Shown here: piece after piece, positions 1 through 8,313 of the stretch
Position numbering within the stretch: the stretch's first letter is position 1
Layout: every line of letters begins with the position of its first letter
Assembly (NCBI RefSeq): GCF_014696345.1
Contig: NZ_JACJPY010000003.1
Coordinates: 61,467-125,466, forward strand
Length of the DNA stretch: 64,000 nt
From: Pseudanabaena cinerea FACHB-1277
Lineage (GTDB): Bacteria; Cyanobacteriota; Cyanobacteriia; Pseudanabaenales; Pseudanabaenaceae
Reading direction: 5' to 3'
Notes under the pieces: generated by a model
The model's input: the letters and a program-made list of their open reading frames with translations, nothing else
Told to the model about the DNA's origin: nothing
Databases searched by the model: none
Made by a program: the position numbers and the translations under genes

Positions 1-154
1 CGCTTACTGATGTAATGATTAAAAAAGGCATCGCCACAAAGGTTATAAACTGATGGGCATAGGATATGGCATATTTAGACAGTACGCGCCGCAGCATATA
101 GCCAGCGACAGGAAAGCCGATCAGGGTTGCGTAAAGATAGAATAGGTTACGCAT
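1..154 (-). CDS. Partial membrane protein, N-terminal end only
   Basis: An open frame on the minus strand starts with ATG at 154 and runs off the left edge. About 51 residues are visible (begins MRNLFYLYATLIGF). The first 20 or so residues and residues 35 to 50 are hydrophobic and separated by a short basic stretch (LRRVLSK), which suggests two membrane segments of an integral membrane protein. I do not recognise the family from this fragment; a permease is possible. The 198 bases between it and the flavoprotein gene hold one copy of an interspersed hairpin element. Confidence 0.5.
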   Translation of the reverse strand, partial: MRNLFYLYATLIGFPVAGYMLRRVLSKYAISYAHQFITFVAMPFLIITSVS

Positions 155-220
155 GAATTAATCTTGAAGTAGTAACTCTAGTCAATGTACTTTCTTTCTT
201 TTCAAAAAGCTTCAGCAAAA

Positions 221-342
221 TCCAGCGTCTTGCGCTGACTAAAATCTAGAAAACTAAAATCTAGAAATAAGTTGAGCTTCGATACGACAATGTTGATGAT
301 CAACTTATTTCTGGATTACTCAAAGCCGCGATGGGCTGTAAT
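221..342 (+). repeat. Interspersed hairpin element, copy A
   Basis: The head (221-240, CAGCGTCTTGCGCTGACT) and tail (315-342, ATTACTCAAAGC...GGCTGTAAT) resemble those of the copies near 8.2 kb and 21.4 kb. Between them lies a perfect 13-bp inverted repeat (263-275 with 300-312). The stem sequence differs from the other copies while pairing is kept. The ORF seen to open at TTG 272 lies within this element and is therefore unlikely to be the true start of the next gene. Confidence 0.7.
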
Positions 343-352
343 TGATAGACAT

Positions 353-1675
353 ATGGCAAAGATGCAAATTGTGGTAATTGGTGGTGGAGCGGCAGGTTTC
401 TTTGGGGCAGTCCATGCAGCCCAGAGTCACAGCCATGTGATGCTTTTGGAGGCAGGCAGACAACCGCTTGCCAAGGTGAGGATCTCAGGTGGAGGGCGCT
501 GCAATGTTACCCATCATTGTTTTGAAGCGTCTCAACTGGTTCAAAACTATCCGAGGGGCGGTAAAGCTTTACGAGGAGCATTTTCGCGGTTTCAACCCCT
601 TGATGTTGTAAATTGGTTTCGTGCCGAAGGGGTACAGCTAAAAACTGAAGCCGATGGCAGGATGTTTCCTGTTACTGACGACTCTGAGACAATTGTGGAA
701 ACTTTGATGCGGGCTGCTAGAAAAGCTGGCGTGGAAATACGGACTAATGTGCCTGTGCATCGGGTAGAAAAATTGGAGTATGGTAAGTTCCAGTTAACCC
801 TTAAAAGTGGTGAAATTATTCTCAGCGATCGCTTGCTATTGGCGACAGGTAGTAGTCCTTCGGGCTATGCGATCGCGCGATCGCTAGGTCACGAAATTGA
901 GCCACCTGTCCCTTCCTTATTCACTTTTAATATTAAGGATAAACAGCTCCATGAACTGGCGGGAGTAAGCGTCAACTCTGTGAATGTCAAATTAGTTAGT
1001 AAAGTTAATTCGCACCTAACAGTAGATGCCTCTAGTACACAAAATAAGCAGCAAAATAAACCACAAAATAAACAGCAAAATAAACCACAAAATCAGTTAG
1101 AGCAGTTAGGAGCATTACTGATTACCCATTGGGGTTTTAGTGGACCCGCGATCCTCAAGCTGTCGGCATGGGCGGCTAGGGAACTGTATGACTGCAACTA
1201 TCAATCAAAATTGCTTGTTAATTGGCTGCCAGATCTTAAGTTAGAGGCTATTAAGCAAAATTTGCTTAAGGTCAAGGCAGAGCAACCTAAAAAATTCATT
1301 GCCAACTACTGCCCCCTAGCAATATCTCTGCGCCTATGGGAATATTTATTACTCAAAGCAGCCATAGCCCCCGATACGCGCTGGGCAGATCTCTCGAATA
1401 GATCTATTCAACAGTTAGGCAATATCTTGAGTGCTAGTGAATATGCGATCGCGGGTAAAGGCGCATTTAAGGAGGAGTTCGTAACCTGTGGTGGTATTCG
1501 CCTAGCTGATGTCAATTTTCAGACTATGGAGAGTAAAATTTGTCAAGGGTTATTTTTTGCAGGGGAAGTTTTAGATATTGATGGGGTGACAGGCGGGTTT
1601 AATTTTCAAAGTGCTTGGACAACTGCTTGGATTGCGGCACAGGCTATGCAAAGTTTTGCGAAGACTGGAGCCTGA
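353..1675 (+). CDS. NAD(P)/FAD-dependent oxidoreductase, HI0933/YhiN family
   Basis: A 440-residue flavoprotein. The dinucleotide-binding motif GGGAAG sits at about residues 9-14, followed by the family signature ISGGGRCN near residue 45, and the C-terminal block GEVLDIDGVTGGFNFQ is typical of HI0933-like proteins (aminoacetone oxidase/BaiN-type), whose physiological substrate is generally unknown. I chose ATG 353 because the upstream extension to TTG 272 lies in a repeat element and homologues begin just before the FAD motif. An unusual low-complexity insert (QNKQQNKP repeated) is encoded by 12-bp units at 1038-1095. The 3' end overlaps the convergent MnmC-like gene by 105 bases. The family is clear; the reaction is not. 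Confidence 0.85.
   Translation: MAKMQIVVIGGGAAGFFGAVHAAQSHSHVMLLEAGRQPLAKVRISGGGRCNVTHHCFEASQLVQNYPRGGKALRGAFSRFQPLDVVNWFRAEGVQLKTEADGRMFPVTDDSETIVETLMRAARKAGVEIRTNVPVHRVEKLEYGKFQLTLKSGEIILSDRLLLATGSSPSGYAIARSLGHEIEPPVPSLFTFNIKDKQLHELAGVSVNSVNVKLVSKVNSHLTVDASSTQNKQQNKPQNKQQNKPQNQLEQLGALLITHWGFSGPAILKLSAWAARELYDCNYQSKLLVNWLPDLKLEAIKQNLLKVKAEQPKKFIANYCPLAISLRLWEYLLLKAAIAPDTRWADLSNRSIQQLGNILSASEYAIAGKGAFKEEFVTCGGIRLADVNFQTMESKICQGLFFAGEVLDIDGVTGGFNFQSAWTTAWIAAQAMQSFAKTGA
1038..1095 (+). repeat. Intragenic 12/24-bp tandem repeat coding QNKQ/QNKP
   Basis: About five imperfect 12-bp units alternating AAAATAAGCAGC-like and AAAATAAACCAC-like insert a run of Gln, Asn, Lys and Pro into the flavoprotein. 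It stays in frame and looks like replication-slippage expansion in a surface loop. Confidence 0.8.
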
Positions 1676-2494
1676 TGGCAGATTGCTTTGGCTTTGCTCA
1701 AGCTGTCGATCGCGTAGAATCTCGGTGGCAGTGGCATTGAGATGGCGATCACGGTAAGGAATGGCAGCACGAGTTTTGAGAAAATCAGCTTCGATTTGGG
1801 AAATTGGTGGCAAGGGCATTGGTGCAAAAGCGGCGATCGTACTGGGGGATTTGCGCCCAATGGCAGCGATCGCGCCAATCTGCAAACCTGCACTTAACAG
1901 GGCTGTCCGCACGGCGGCGGCGGCCGAATAGGTCAAGAGATAGCCATCGGGTTTGAGGCGATCGGCGAGGAGTTGCAGAAATTCCACAGTCCAAAGCTGG
2001 GGGCAATGGGGCGGCGAAAAGGGATCGAGAAAAATGGCATCAGCCCAACGCGGCGGCACTTGCTGAATAGTTTGTCGAGCATCGCCAACTAGCAATTGGA
2101 TCTGGCGATCGCTAGAGGTAAAGCATTGATATTCGGCAACCTTGGTTAAAATATCGACAATTTCTGGCGACCAAATATCAATCAAGCGATCAGCAACAGC
2201 CTTTTGCGGAACCTCTAGATTATTCTCTAAGCCAATGATTTGCAAATGGGCATTGCTATGGGGTTGTGATGCCGCCGCGATCGCCGCCGCACTGTTATAC
2301 CCCAGCCCATAACAGACATCGAGAATATTTAAATGCTCTTGCGTTTGCGACTTTGCCGCGATTTGGGCAGGTATCACAAACTTAGCTTCTGCTTCAATCC
2401 TTGCCCCCGCATCACTATGAAAACTCTGTTGATAGGTTTCTGACCAAAAAGTAAGCGAGCCATCCTGAGTTGGAAATAATGAAAGTCGATCCAT
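1571..2494 (-). CDS. MnmC-like tRNA methyltransferase domain protein
   Basis: A 307-residue SAM-dependent methyltransferase of the MnmC N-terminal (DUF752) type, which in enterobacteria completes mnm5s2U at the tRNA wobble position. Motif I is LDVCYGLGYNS (residues about 59-69), an acidic residue follows at GLEN, and the catalytic-type motif FLDPFSPPHCPQLW is near residue 155. There is no FAD oxidase half, as is usual for cyanobacterial monofunctional forms. The last 30 or so residues (SSLRKTLHS...) are encoded opposite the C-terminal codons of the flavoprotein gene, so the two genes overlap tail to tail by 105 bases. The start is ATG 2494. The family is firm; the exact tRNA reaction is inferred. 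Confidence 0.82.
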   Translation of the reverse strand: MDRLSLFPTQDGSLTFWSETYQQSFHSDAGARIEAEAKFVIPAQIAAKSQTQEHLNILDVCYGLGYNSAAAIAAASQPHSNAHLQIIGLENNLEVPQKAVADRLIDIWSPEIVDILTKVAEYQCFTSSDRQIQLLVGDARQTIQQVPPRWADAIFLDPFSPPHCPQLWTVEFLQLLADRLKPDGYLLTYSAAAAVRTALLSAGLQIGAIAAIGRKSPSTIAAFAPMPLPPISQIEADFLKTRAAIPYRDRHLNATATEILRDRQLEQSQSNLPSGSSLRKTLHSLCRNPSSCPSTLKIKPACHPINI

Positions 2495-2506
2495 TTTTAT
2501 TTGATA

Positions 2507-2752
2507 TTATTTTCGCCTGTGATTGATAGATTGTCCATGAATGCTCACCATATAGGGTACACAGTAAGTTAGTAATGCCGAAATCCAGCGATCGCGACTC
2601 ATCTGCCCTTGGATAAAAGCATTACCGTGATTGATCAAAAAGAGTATAGACCCCACCACCAAAGCCACTTTGACACCCATAGGTACAAATTGAGGATTGA
2701 CTAAACTTCCACAAAAATTTTGCAGGTCTTTAATTGCCCACCTTATACTCAT
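2507..2752 (-). CDS. nrtS: NrtS-type nitrate/nitrite transporter
   Basis: An 81-residue membrane protein. The core VKVALVVGSILFLINHG followed by a second hydrophobic segment (ISALLTYCVPYMVS) matches the small NrtS family, known from cyanobacteria and other bacteria as a very short nitrate/nitrite transporter of two membrane helices that must work as an oligomer. ATG 2752 is preferred to the TTG at 2758. It lies 12 bases upstream of the MnmC-like gene on the same strand, so the two may be co-transcribed. I saw no clear NtcA box (GTA-N8-TAC) upstream. The call rests on recalled family motifs, not on a search. Confidence 0.7.
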   Translation of the reverse strand: MSIRWAIKDLQNFCGSLVNPQFVPMGVKVALVVGSILFLINHGNAFIQGQMSRDRWISALLTYCVPYMVSIHGQSINHRRK

Positions 2753-2942
2753 TATCAAATATCCATTGTAAAAACTATTTTAAAAGATTTATCTTCCCTT
2801 CATAAAAGTACTTTAATACCAAAGCTAAAATGACTACATCCCCATTACAGCCTATTGGGGCTTTTAGTATAAAAAAATTGTAGAGCTTTCTTAAATTTAA
2901 ACTCGGTCGATATAACTAAAGAGTTTGACACATCCTAATCCT

Positions 2943-3662
2943 ATGGCAAGATCTCGATTAACTAATTATCGATTTTGGCTAAGAATAATTCTCAATGCGA
3001 TCGCTATAGTACTTTTAGTGATGGCATTTCATTACCTAAATATCAATGACTTACTACAAAATATTATTAATTGGATCAAAGAACAGGGAATAATTGGCAT
3101 CATCGCCTTCATCATTATTTACAATCTTGCCACAATTTTGTTTATTCCTGGCTCATTCCTCACCTTGGGAGGGGGCGCACTCTATGGAGTATTTTTCGGC
3201 TCAATCTATGTATTTATCGCTGCGACCTTGGGCGCAACCCTTGCCTTTTTAATCGGCAGATACTTTGCCAGGGGCTATATTAGCCGAAAAATTCGCAATA
3301 ATATTACTTTTAGGGCGATCGATGCTGCCATCTGTAAAGAAGGATTCAAAATTGTTTTTTTGGCGCGTCTTTCACCTATTTTTCCATTTAATATGCTTAA
3401 CTATGTTTTTGGAATTACCCGCGTTGCCTTAAAAGACTACATCCTAGGCTCAATCGGCATGATTCCTAGCACAATTATGTATGTCTATCTAGGCTCTCTA
3501 GCTATGGATATTACTCACCTGAATTCTCAAATAGACAATAGCCCCCAAGCCCAAATCATGCAATGGAGTCTGCGCTTAATTGGACTGATTGCCACCATAG
3601 CCGTGAGCATTTACATCGCCAGAATTGCTAAGCGATCGCTGCTGCAAATCACCAAAAACTAA
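2943..3662 (+). CDS. TVP38/TMEM64 family (VTT domain) membrane protein
   Basis: A 239-residue integral membrane protein with about six hydrophobic segments. The VTT (SNARE-associated/DedA-like) core is visible: FIPGSFLTLGGGALYG near residue 70 and the glycine-rich GATLAFLIGRYFARG near residue 100, followed by FLARLSPIFPFNMLNY, the conserved Arg/Pro segment of the superfamily. Members act in envelope lipid handling and membrane homeostasis; some move polyprenyl-phosphate or phospholipid. ATG 2943 is chosen over TTG 2925. The gene stands alone, upstream of the convergent vWA gene. The family is clear, the substrate unknown. Confidence 0.85.
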   Translation: MARSRLTNYRFWLRIILNAIAIVLLVMAFHYLNINDLLQNIINWIKEQGIIGIIAFIIIYNLATILFIPGSFLTLGGGALYGVFFGSIYVFIAATLGATLAFLIGRYFARGYISRKIRNNITFRAIDAAICKEGFKIVFLARLSPIFPFNMLNYVFGITRVALKDYILGSIGMIPSTIMYVYLGSLAMDITHLNSQIDNSPQAQIMQWSLRLIGLIATIAVSIYIARIAKRSLLQITKN

Positions 3663-3686
3663 GACAGATAAGCTTTGCTAGCGCTC

Positions 3687-4577
3687 TTAACGCAAATTGT
3701 CGGTACGAGTACCAATATCCAGAAATTGAATCAATTTCACAGGATCGGCGTTAAACATAAAAGCTCTAGAATCGGGAGTGATCTTGTAACCTTCCTTTTC
3801 GGCTGCTTTTTGGGCAGCATAGGGCAGAGGACTAGAGATTTCAAACATTAGGCGTGCGTAAGGATCATTCAGGACATCGGCGGTATTGGGGAAGGATACA
3901 GGCTGGGTATATTCTGCGGAAAGATGGATATTGTAGAGCAGTACAGAACCATCGGAAGTACTGAGCTTTTTAAGATTAGTTGCTTCTTCAGTGGGATCGC
4001 CATCGGTGGACTCCCCATCAGTAATATTGATCACCGTCGGTGGATAGCTATTGGGGTGCTTCTCAATCCATTCTTCCAAAAGAATCCTTGCTAAAGCGAA
4101 CACACTACACATTGCCGTACCACCACTTGCTACGGGCTTAAACCAAATTGGGAAGTCGTTATAAACTTCCACTAGTCCACCCATGCCATCGGGCAGTTGC
4201 TGCGCCCTTTTTTCTAATTCTGTGGGGTTTTCATAGATTTTGCCAATGGGAGCGATCGGGCGATCGCTAATCACATTATCTAGGGCTGAGGCAACTTCGC
4301 TGTTATACCCAATTACCCCCACATCAAAATAATCATAAATTTCATTCCCCTTGACGCAGCGCTGTCCGAGGGAATCGAGAAGGCGGTTGACTGCATCCGC
4401 CACAGCTTGAGCCTTTTGAATGGACTCATTGGTTTTGTGGAGGCTGGCATTAACCCCTCTAGCGGTTCCAACAGTGGCAGTCTCGCGGGAGAAGGCATCA
4501 GCCATCGATCCCGATTGATCAATGAGAAAGAGAAAACAACTAGGTTGGCGGCGACTGATTTCGGCTGAGTAAGGCAT
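3687..4577 (-). CDS. von Willebrand factor type A domain protein
   Basis: A 296-residue soluble protein consisting of a vWA domain with an intact metal-ion-dependent adhesion site: DQSGSM (residues about 20-25, the DxSxS motif), a threonine in ASGGTAMC near 150, and the aspartate in ITDGEST near 190. No signal peptide or membrane segment is visible. Stand-alone bacterial vWA proteins of this sort often occur in tellurite/stress-type modules with partner kinases or phosphatases, but no such partner is adjacent here, so a role is not assigned. It converges with the TVP38 gene across a 24-base gap. Confidence 0.8.
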   Translation of the reverse strand: MPYSAEISRRQPSCFLFLIDQSGSMADAFSRETATVGTARGVNASLHKTNESIQKAQAVADAVNRLLDSLGQRCVKGNEIYDYFDVGVIGYNSEVASALDNVISDRPIAPIGKIYENPTELEKRAQQLPDGMGGLVEVYNDFPIWFKPVASGGTAMCSVFALARILLEEWIEKHPNSYPPTVINITDGESTDGDPTEEATNLKKLSTSDGSVLLYNIHLSAEYTQPVSFPNTADVLNDPYARLMFEISSPLPYAAQKAAEKEGYKITPDSRAFMFNADPVKLIQFLDIGTRTDNLR

Positions 4578-4732
4578 ATCGAATTTGCCCTGATTTTTTA
4601 TGTAGTATGTCTCAAGACTTTAACCAAGTCTAGCAAAGTCGAGCGTAATTGCATGGATTGCAAACAAAGTTCGGCAATTTTACTCAATAGACGATACTGA
4701 GTCTAAAAATACTCCCTTTCCAGCCTAAAAAA

Positions 4733-4784
4733 AGACATTAAAAATAGACATTAAAAATAGACATTAAAAATAGACATTAAAAAA
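4733..4784. repeat. 13-bp tandem repeat, four copies
   Basis: Four consecutive copies of AGACATTAAAAAT start at 4733, 4746, 4759 and 4772; the last diverges at its end. The array lies 155 bases upstream of the vWA gene start and in no recognisable gene. Confidence 0.9.
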
Positions 4785-4809
4785 AGAACTAATTGCCCTG
4801 GCAATGCAC

Positions 4810-4896
4810 CATGGGTCAAGGATATCGAAGCGTGCAAGTTATCAAAGACAACTTGCAAACTTCAATAAGTCCTATAAAGGGGGTGACTGCTCGGTA
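4810..4896 (+). pseudogene. Short remnant related to the 29.1-kb fragment
   Basis: In the frame of ATG 4810 the translation ends GYRSVQVIKDNLQTSISP then a few more residues and a stop. The segment VQVIKDNLQTSI matches LQVVKDNLQTAI of the fragment at 28972-29127 closely enough to imply common origin. Both look like 3' ends of the same broken gene, perhaps a transposase. Too short to be confident. Confidence 0.35.
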
Positions 4897-5228
4897 AATG
4901 CCTTAGTTTCAGCAATATGGCGATTGCTACAACCTTGGGTTGAATATGATGATGGTGTTACTTTGACAATCCTCAGCCTAAAGGTGTGAGGATTATTGGG
5001 TTCACTATTGCCTGTAAGACTTGCCATCGCATTGTCTTGCTCAGTGATACCTAGTTTAGCAACTAGCTTCTCAAGCGTGAATTTCCGTATGCCCTACGGT
5101 ATTTGCTTTACTGTAATATAAAGCTTTGCTGGAAGCACAGGGTTTTAAGCCCAATTTTCCGACAAGCAAAATGTGCATTTTATAGATTTTGCCGCTTTTG
5201 CTGCGCCGAAGCTGAAAATAGCTACACC

Positions 5229-5329
5229 AGTAAGTAGCTCATCGTAATTACAGCCAGAATTATTGCCGCCCACGTAGCAGACGGCAATGATTTCTAGGTT
5301 TTTAGTTTACTTATGCTTAGCTACTTACT
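5229..5329 (+). ncRNA. Candidate structured RNA in the cyclase leader
   Basis: An 11-bp perfect closing helix (5229-5239 AGTAAGTAGCT with 5319-5329 AGCTACTTACT) encloses an inner 7-bp stem (ATTGCCG/CGGCAAT, about 5262-5288) with a 13-base loop. It ends 137 bases upstream of the GAF-cyclase start on the same strand. The structure could be a leader RNA or a mobile-element remnant; I do not recognise a known riboswitch class. Confidence 0.35.
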
Positions 5330-5466
5330 TGACACTGCTAGGACAGTTTTCTTCTTGCTGTAAGTAAAATGAAAACTCAAGATCTTTGCTAGGCTTATTT
5401 TTTGATTCGCAAATCAGTAAGTCTTCATTTGCGAACTGATACAGTTCACCTACTTTATCTAAATCT

Positions 5467-6915
5467 ATGCCCTCTGTTAATCTCAAAAAGGTACTTCTTA
5501 AGTCAGAGGTATTCCCTTTACTCAAAGGGTTAGTAAACACTTTAGACTTGGCGATCGCCATTCAAAACCATGAGGGCAAAACTCTGCCAATTAATCTTAG
5601 TGAACGCCTGTTAGAGCCAGTAGACTCAGAATCTATGCATAAACTATCCATTCAAATAAATGAAGAATTATTAGGATGGATAATTTATGATGGCGCGATC
5701 GCCCATGCTCAGCAAATTGCTGACCTGATTGGGTTTGTGGTTATGCGAGAGTTTGAAAGCAAAATGTTGGCGAACGATGCTCTAGATAAATACCGCGAGA
5801 TCAATCTGCTCTATACGATCGCGAGCAAAATGTCGCACTGTCTTGATGTCAAGGAAATTGCAGGATTAGTAATTGATGAAGCTAGTCGTCTGATTCGTGC
5901 CACTAGCGCCTCGGTAATGTTATATAACCCAAAATTGCATATTTTAGAGATTATTGCAGCTAGGGGGACAGCCCTCAATAATCCCTCATTAGTGATCGCG
6001 CCTAAACAAGGCATCGCTGGTCATGTGTTTGCCAGTGGCAAGCCTGAACTTTTAAATGAAGCCAGTAAAGATCCGCGCTATATTACCAATGAGAATGAAT
6101 CCTATGCACTCATTTGTGCGCCAATTTGTACCAAAGACCGTGTATTAGGCGTAGTTAATATTAGTAATTCCGAACCAATTAGCTATACATCTCAAGATTT
6201 AAAATTATTTACTGCCCTAGTTACGCAAGCGTCGGGGGCGATCGAGAATGCAGTTCTCCATGAGAATAAGCTAAAAGAAGAACGCATCAAAAATAACTTA
6301 GAGAGATATCTATCACCACAGGTTGCCCAAGCGGTGATTGGTGCGAAGGGAAATGTGTCGCTGACCACTAGCAAGCGCAAGATTGCTATGTTGTTTTCTG
6401 ATATTCGCAACTTCACCACCAAATGCGAGGAGTTGGAGCCAGAGCAATTAGTAGCTTATCTCAATGAATACTTTACGGAGATGGTGGATGTGATCTTTAG
6501 CCATCAGGGGACGGTCAATAAGTTTGTCGGTGATATGATTGTGGCGATGTTTGGCGCTCCTACCGCCATCACTGACCAAGAGCATTGCGCGATCGCGGCG
6601 GCGGTGAGTATGCAAAGACGACTCAAGGAAATCGCTAATACTTGGATTCGCGATAACTTTATTACAGGAATTGGTATTAGTTCTGGTGATGTGATTGTCG
6701 GTAATATTGGCTCACCCCAGCATATGGACTATACAGCGATCGGTGATGAGATGAATATTGCATCGCGGCTTCAGGGCATGGCGAAGGGTGGTCAGATTTT
6801 AGTTACTCGCAGTGTCTATGAGGCGGCGATCGCTAGTTTTGAATTTCGCGATTTTGGCACTTTGCCTGTCAAGGGCAAAAAGAATTTGGTTGAGGTTTTT
6901 GAAGTGATTTATTAA
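5467..6915 (+). CDS. GAF domain adenylate/guanylate cyclase (class III)
   Basis: A 482-residue soluble cyclase. An N-terminal variable region is followed by a GAF sensor domain (about 115-265, starting YREINLLYTIASKMSHC) and a class III catalytic domain (about 295-480). Both metal-binding aspartates are present (FSDIRNFT and KFVGDMIVAMFG), as is the substrate-selecting lysine (NKFVGD) and the transition-state pair Asn...Arg in MNIASRLQG, so catalysis looks intact; the residues favour adenylate cyclase. In cyanobacteria such enzymes make cAMP in response to light, redox or bicarbonate. It starts at ATG 5467 and is followed at once by a strong terminator (6929-6956). Confidence 0.88.
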   Translation: MPSVNLKKVLLKSEVFPLLKGLVNTLDLAIAIQNHEGKTLPINLSERLLEPVDSESMHKLSIQINEELLGWIIYDGAIAHAQQIADLIGFVVMREFESKMLANDALDKYREINLLYTIASKMSHCLDVKEIAGLVIDEASRLIRATSASVMLYNPKLHILEIIAARGTALNNPSLVIAPKQGIAGHVFASGKPELLNEASKDPRYITNENESYALICAPICTKDRVLGVVNISNSEPISYTSQDLKLFTALVTQASGAIENAVLHENKLKEERIKNNLERYLSPQVAQAVIGAKGNVSLTTSKRKIAMLFSDIRNFTTKCEELEPEQLVAYLNEYFTEMVDVIFSHQGTVNKFVGDMIVAMFGAPTAITDQEHCAIAAAVSMQRRLKEIANTWIRDNFITGIGISSGDVIVGNIGSPQHMDYTAIGDEMNIASRLQGMAKGGQILVTRSVYEAAIASFEFRDFGTLPVKGKKNLVEVFEVIY

Positions 6916-6928
6916 CTAAGAAAGACGG

Positions 6929-6956
6929 AAACGCCGCAGAGCGGCGTTTTTTTAGA
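6929..6956 (+). terminator. Rho-independent terminator after the GAF-cyclase
   Basis: A 9-bp GC-rich stem (AAACGCCGC/GCGGCGTTT) with an AGA loop is followed by a run of T. It lies 13 bases after the cyclase stop. Confidence 0.9.
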
Positions 6957-7019
6957 AAAAATCCAAGGTGCTTTGCCCCTTTTGACTTTTGAGGATATTT
7001 TTGAGGGTGTTTTCAGTAA

Positions 7020-8075
7020 CTAGATGCGGACTAAATCGGGATAGACTGCTAACACTTCATCGCTGGTGAGCGTAAATTCATCGGATTGAGGTTCCCAAAG
7101 GACTTCAATCGCCAATAAATCATCAGTGGGGATTGAACCAATTGTCGATAGAGTAGATTGCAGGTCTGCGCTGGAGCGCAGAGTGGGCAGCTTGCTGAGA
7201 GATTCACCTGCCACCGCGATGAGCATGGTCACAATGATGTATTCACTAGGGATCTCGAAGCCGAGGGGCTTGGTACTGTCGGGAAGATTGGCAGTTGCCG
7301 TTTTACCTTGCAAAACACGACCACTAACATTACTCAACACTTCATCATTGAGCTTGCTACGCTCAGACATGACCAACCCATTGAATTTTTGTTCGGCTAG
7401 AGCAAATTTGGTGTTTTCACTGGCACTGCTGACATAAACCCAATATTCAGGGTGTCGCATGAGGGCGATCGCTGTTTCACGGGCAACAGTTGCCAACCCT
7501 TCGGCGTTGGAAGTGTCTGACTCTAGGGCAAGGCGGGTTAAGTTTTGTTGCAGCGATCGCGCCGATGCCAGTAGTCCCACCTGCACTTTGGCTACGGTCA
7601 CTTTGCTATTGTTGCTGGTAATGCCTGTGCCATCGCCACTATTGCCACGAAAAGCTTGCAAAATCACACCAGCAACGATCACCAATATTATTAAACCAAA
7701 TAGGCTACTGCCTCCACCAAAAAACATGGGTAGGAAGAAAAATCCACCGCCGCCGCCGCCATAGTAAGTATTGCTGCCGCCGCCATAGGAAGGCGACACA
7801 GAACGGCTAGGGGCAGAGGGGCGACTAAAGGAACTGCCACCTGCGCGTCCTGCCCCACGCAGGGCATGGGCTTCATGGGCATTACCCAATATAGCGATCG
7901 CCATGAGGGAAACAACCCCCAGCGATCGCCCCCAATTCTTGAAACTGTTGCTAGTTAAAACTTGCATAATATTAGGAAAGTTAATGCGGGATAAATTGGT
8001 CTTGACCTTGTGGATCATGTTTAGCGAAGGTGGAAGCAACTTGAGAATGAGGGAATTTAGTTTGAAAGATTTCAT
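7020..8075 (-). CDS. DUF1517 family membrane-anchored protein
   Basis: A protein of up to 351 residues. After a basic N-terminus and hydrophobic segment (LGVVSLMAIAILGNAHEAHA, probable signal/anchor near 50-70) comes the family hallmark: an Arg/Gly/Ser-rich stretch (GRAGGSSFSRPSAPSRS), a glycine/phenylalanine-rich run, and a single helix (GLIILVIVAGVILQAF). The C-terminal 200 residues form the conserved soluble domain. DUF1517 is conserved in cyanobacteria and chloroplasts, with unknown function and presumed thylakoid or plasma membrane location. The true start may be internal (for example the Met at residue 20 or 37). The gene stands alone. Confidence 0.82.
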   Translation of the reverse strand: MKSFKLNSLILKLLPPSLNMIHKVKTNLSRINFPNIMQVLTSNSFKNWGRSLGVVSLMAIAILGNAHEAHALRGAGRAGGSSFSRPSAPSRSVSPSYGGGSNTYYGGGGGGFFFLPMFFGGGSSLFGLIILVIVAGVILQAFRGNSGDGTGITSNNSKVTVAKVQVGLLASARSLQQNLTRLALESDTSNAEGLATVARETAIALMRHPEYWVYVSSASENTKFALAEQKFNGLVMSERSKLNDEVLSNVSGRVLQGKTATANLPDSTKPLGFEIPSEYIIVTMLIAVAGESLSKLPTLRSSADLQSTLSTIGSIPTDDLLAIEVLWEPQSDEFTLTSDEVLAVYPDLVRI

Positions 8076-8195
8076 AAAGACGAAATTGGGAAACTTATTA
8101 TAGGATGTTGATCTATAACAATTTTATGACAAGCTTCAGACAAATCTAACCCTTCACCAATAGGGTTTCCCCTATTGGCATAGATTAAGTTAAAT

Positions 8196-8313
8196 TACAG
8201 CGCTTGGCGCTGACTTAAAACCCAGAAGTATTGTTGAGTATCAGCGTGATGTGCCGACCTTCAACAACATTTCTGCATTACTCCAAGCCTCGATAGGCTG
8301 TAAATCAAATGCT
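8196..8313 (+). repeat. Interspersed hairpin element, copy B
   Basis: The head TACAGCGCTTGGCGCTGACT starts at 8196, and the tail ATTACTCCAAGCCTCGATAG ends near 8300. The stem pairs 8223-8237 with 8261-8275 (13 Watson-Crick pairs, one G-U, one mismatch). It lies directly before the FecR gene, whose ATG 8309 follows the tail. Confidence 0.75.

Larger units (their letters stand above)
4578..5228. other. Long intergenic stretch with degraded coding remnants
   Basis: This holds a 13-bp tandem array (4733-4784), a short frame 4810-4896 (contains VQVIKDNLQTSISP) similar to the transposase-like remnant near 29.1 kb, and a stop-free minus-strand stretch of about 70 codons (5080-4880, contains FTLEKLVAKLGITEQD) without a convincing start. 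I read these as decayed genes; none is supported as a functional CDS. A small hairpin (5085-5099, CCGTA/TACGG) is also present. Confidence 0.4.

Noticed and set aside
2753..2942. NtcA box (GTA-N8-TAC) sought before nrtS
   Set aside because: Only GTA-N6-TAC spacing is found (near 2809), so I do not call a site.
4804..4989. 61-codon plus-strand frame (MHHGSRISKRASYQ...)
   Set aside because: A different frame of the same DNA resembles the 29.1-kb remnant, and this frame has no family features or ribosome binding site.
5325..5561. 78-codon minus-strand frame over the cyclase start
   Set aside because: It mostly overlaps the well-supported N-terminus of the cyclase and has no independent support.
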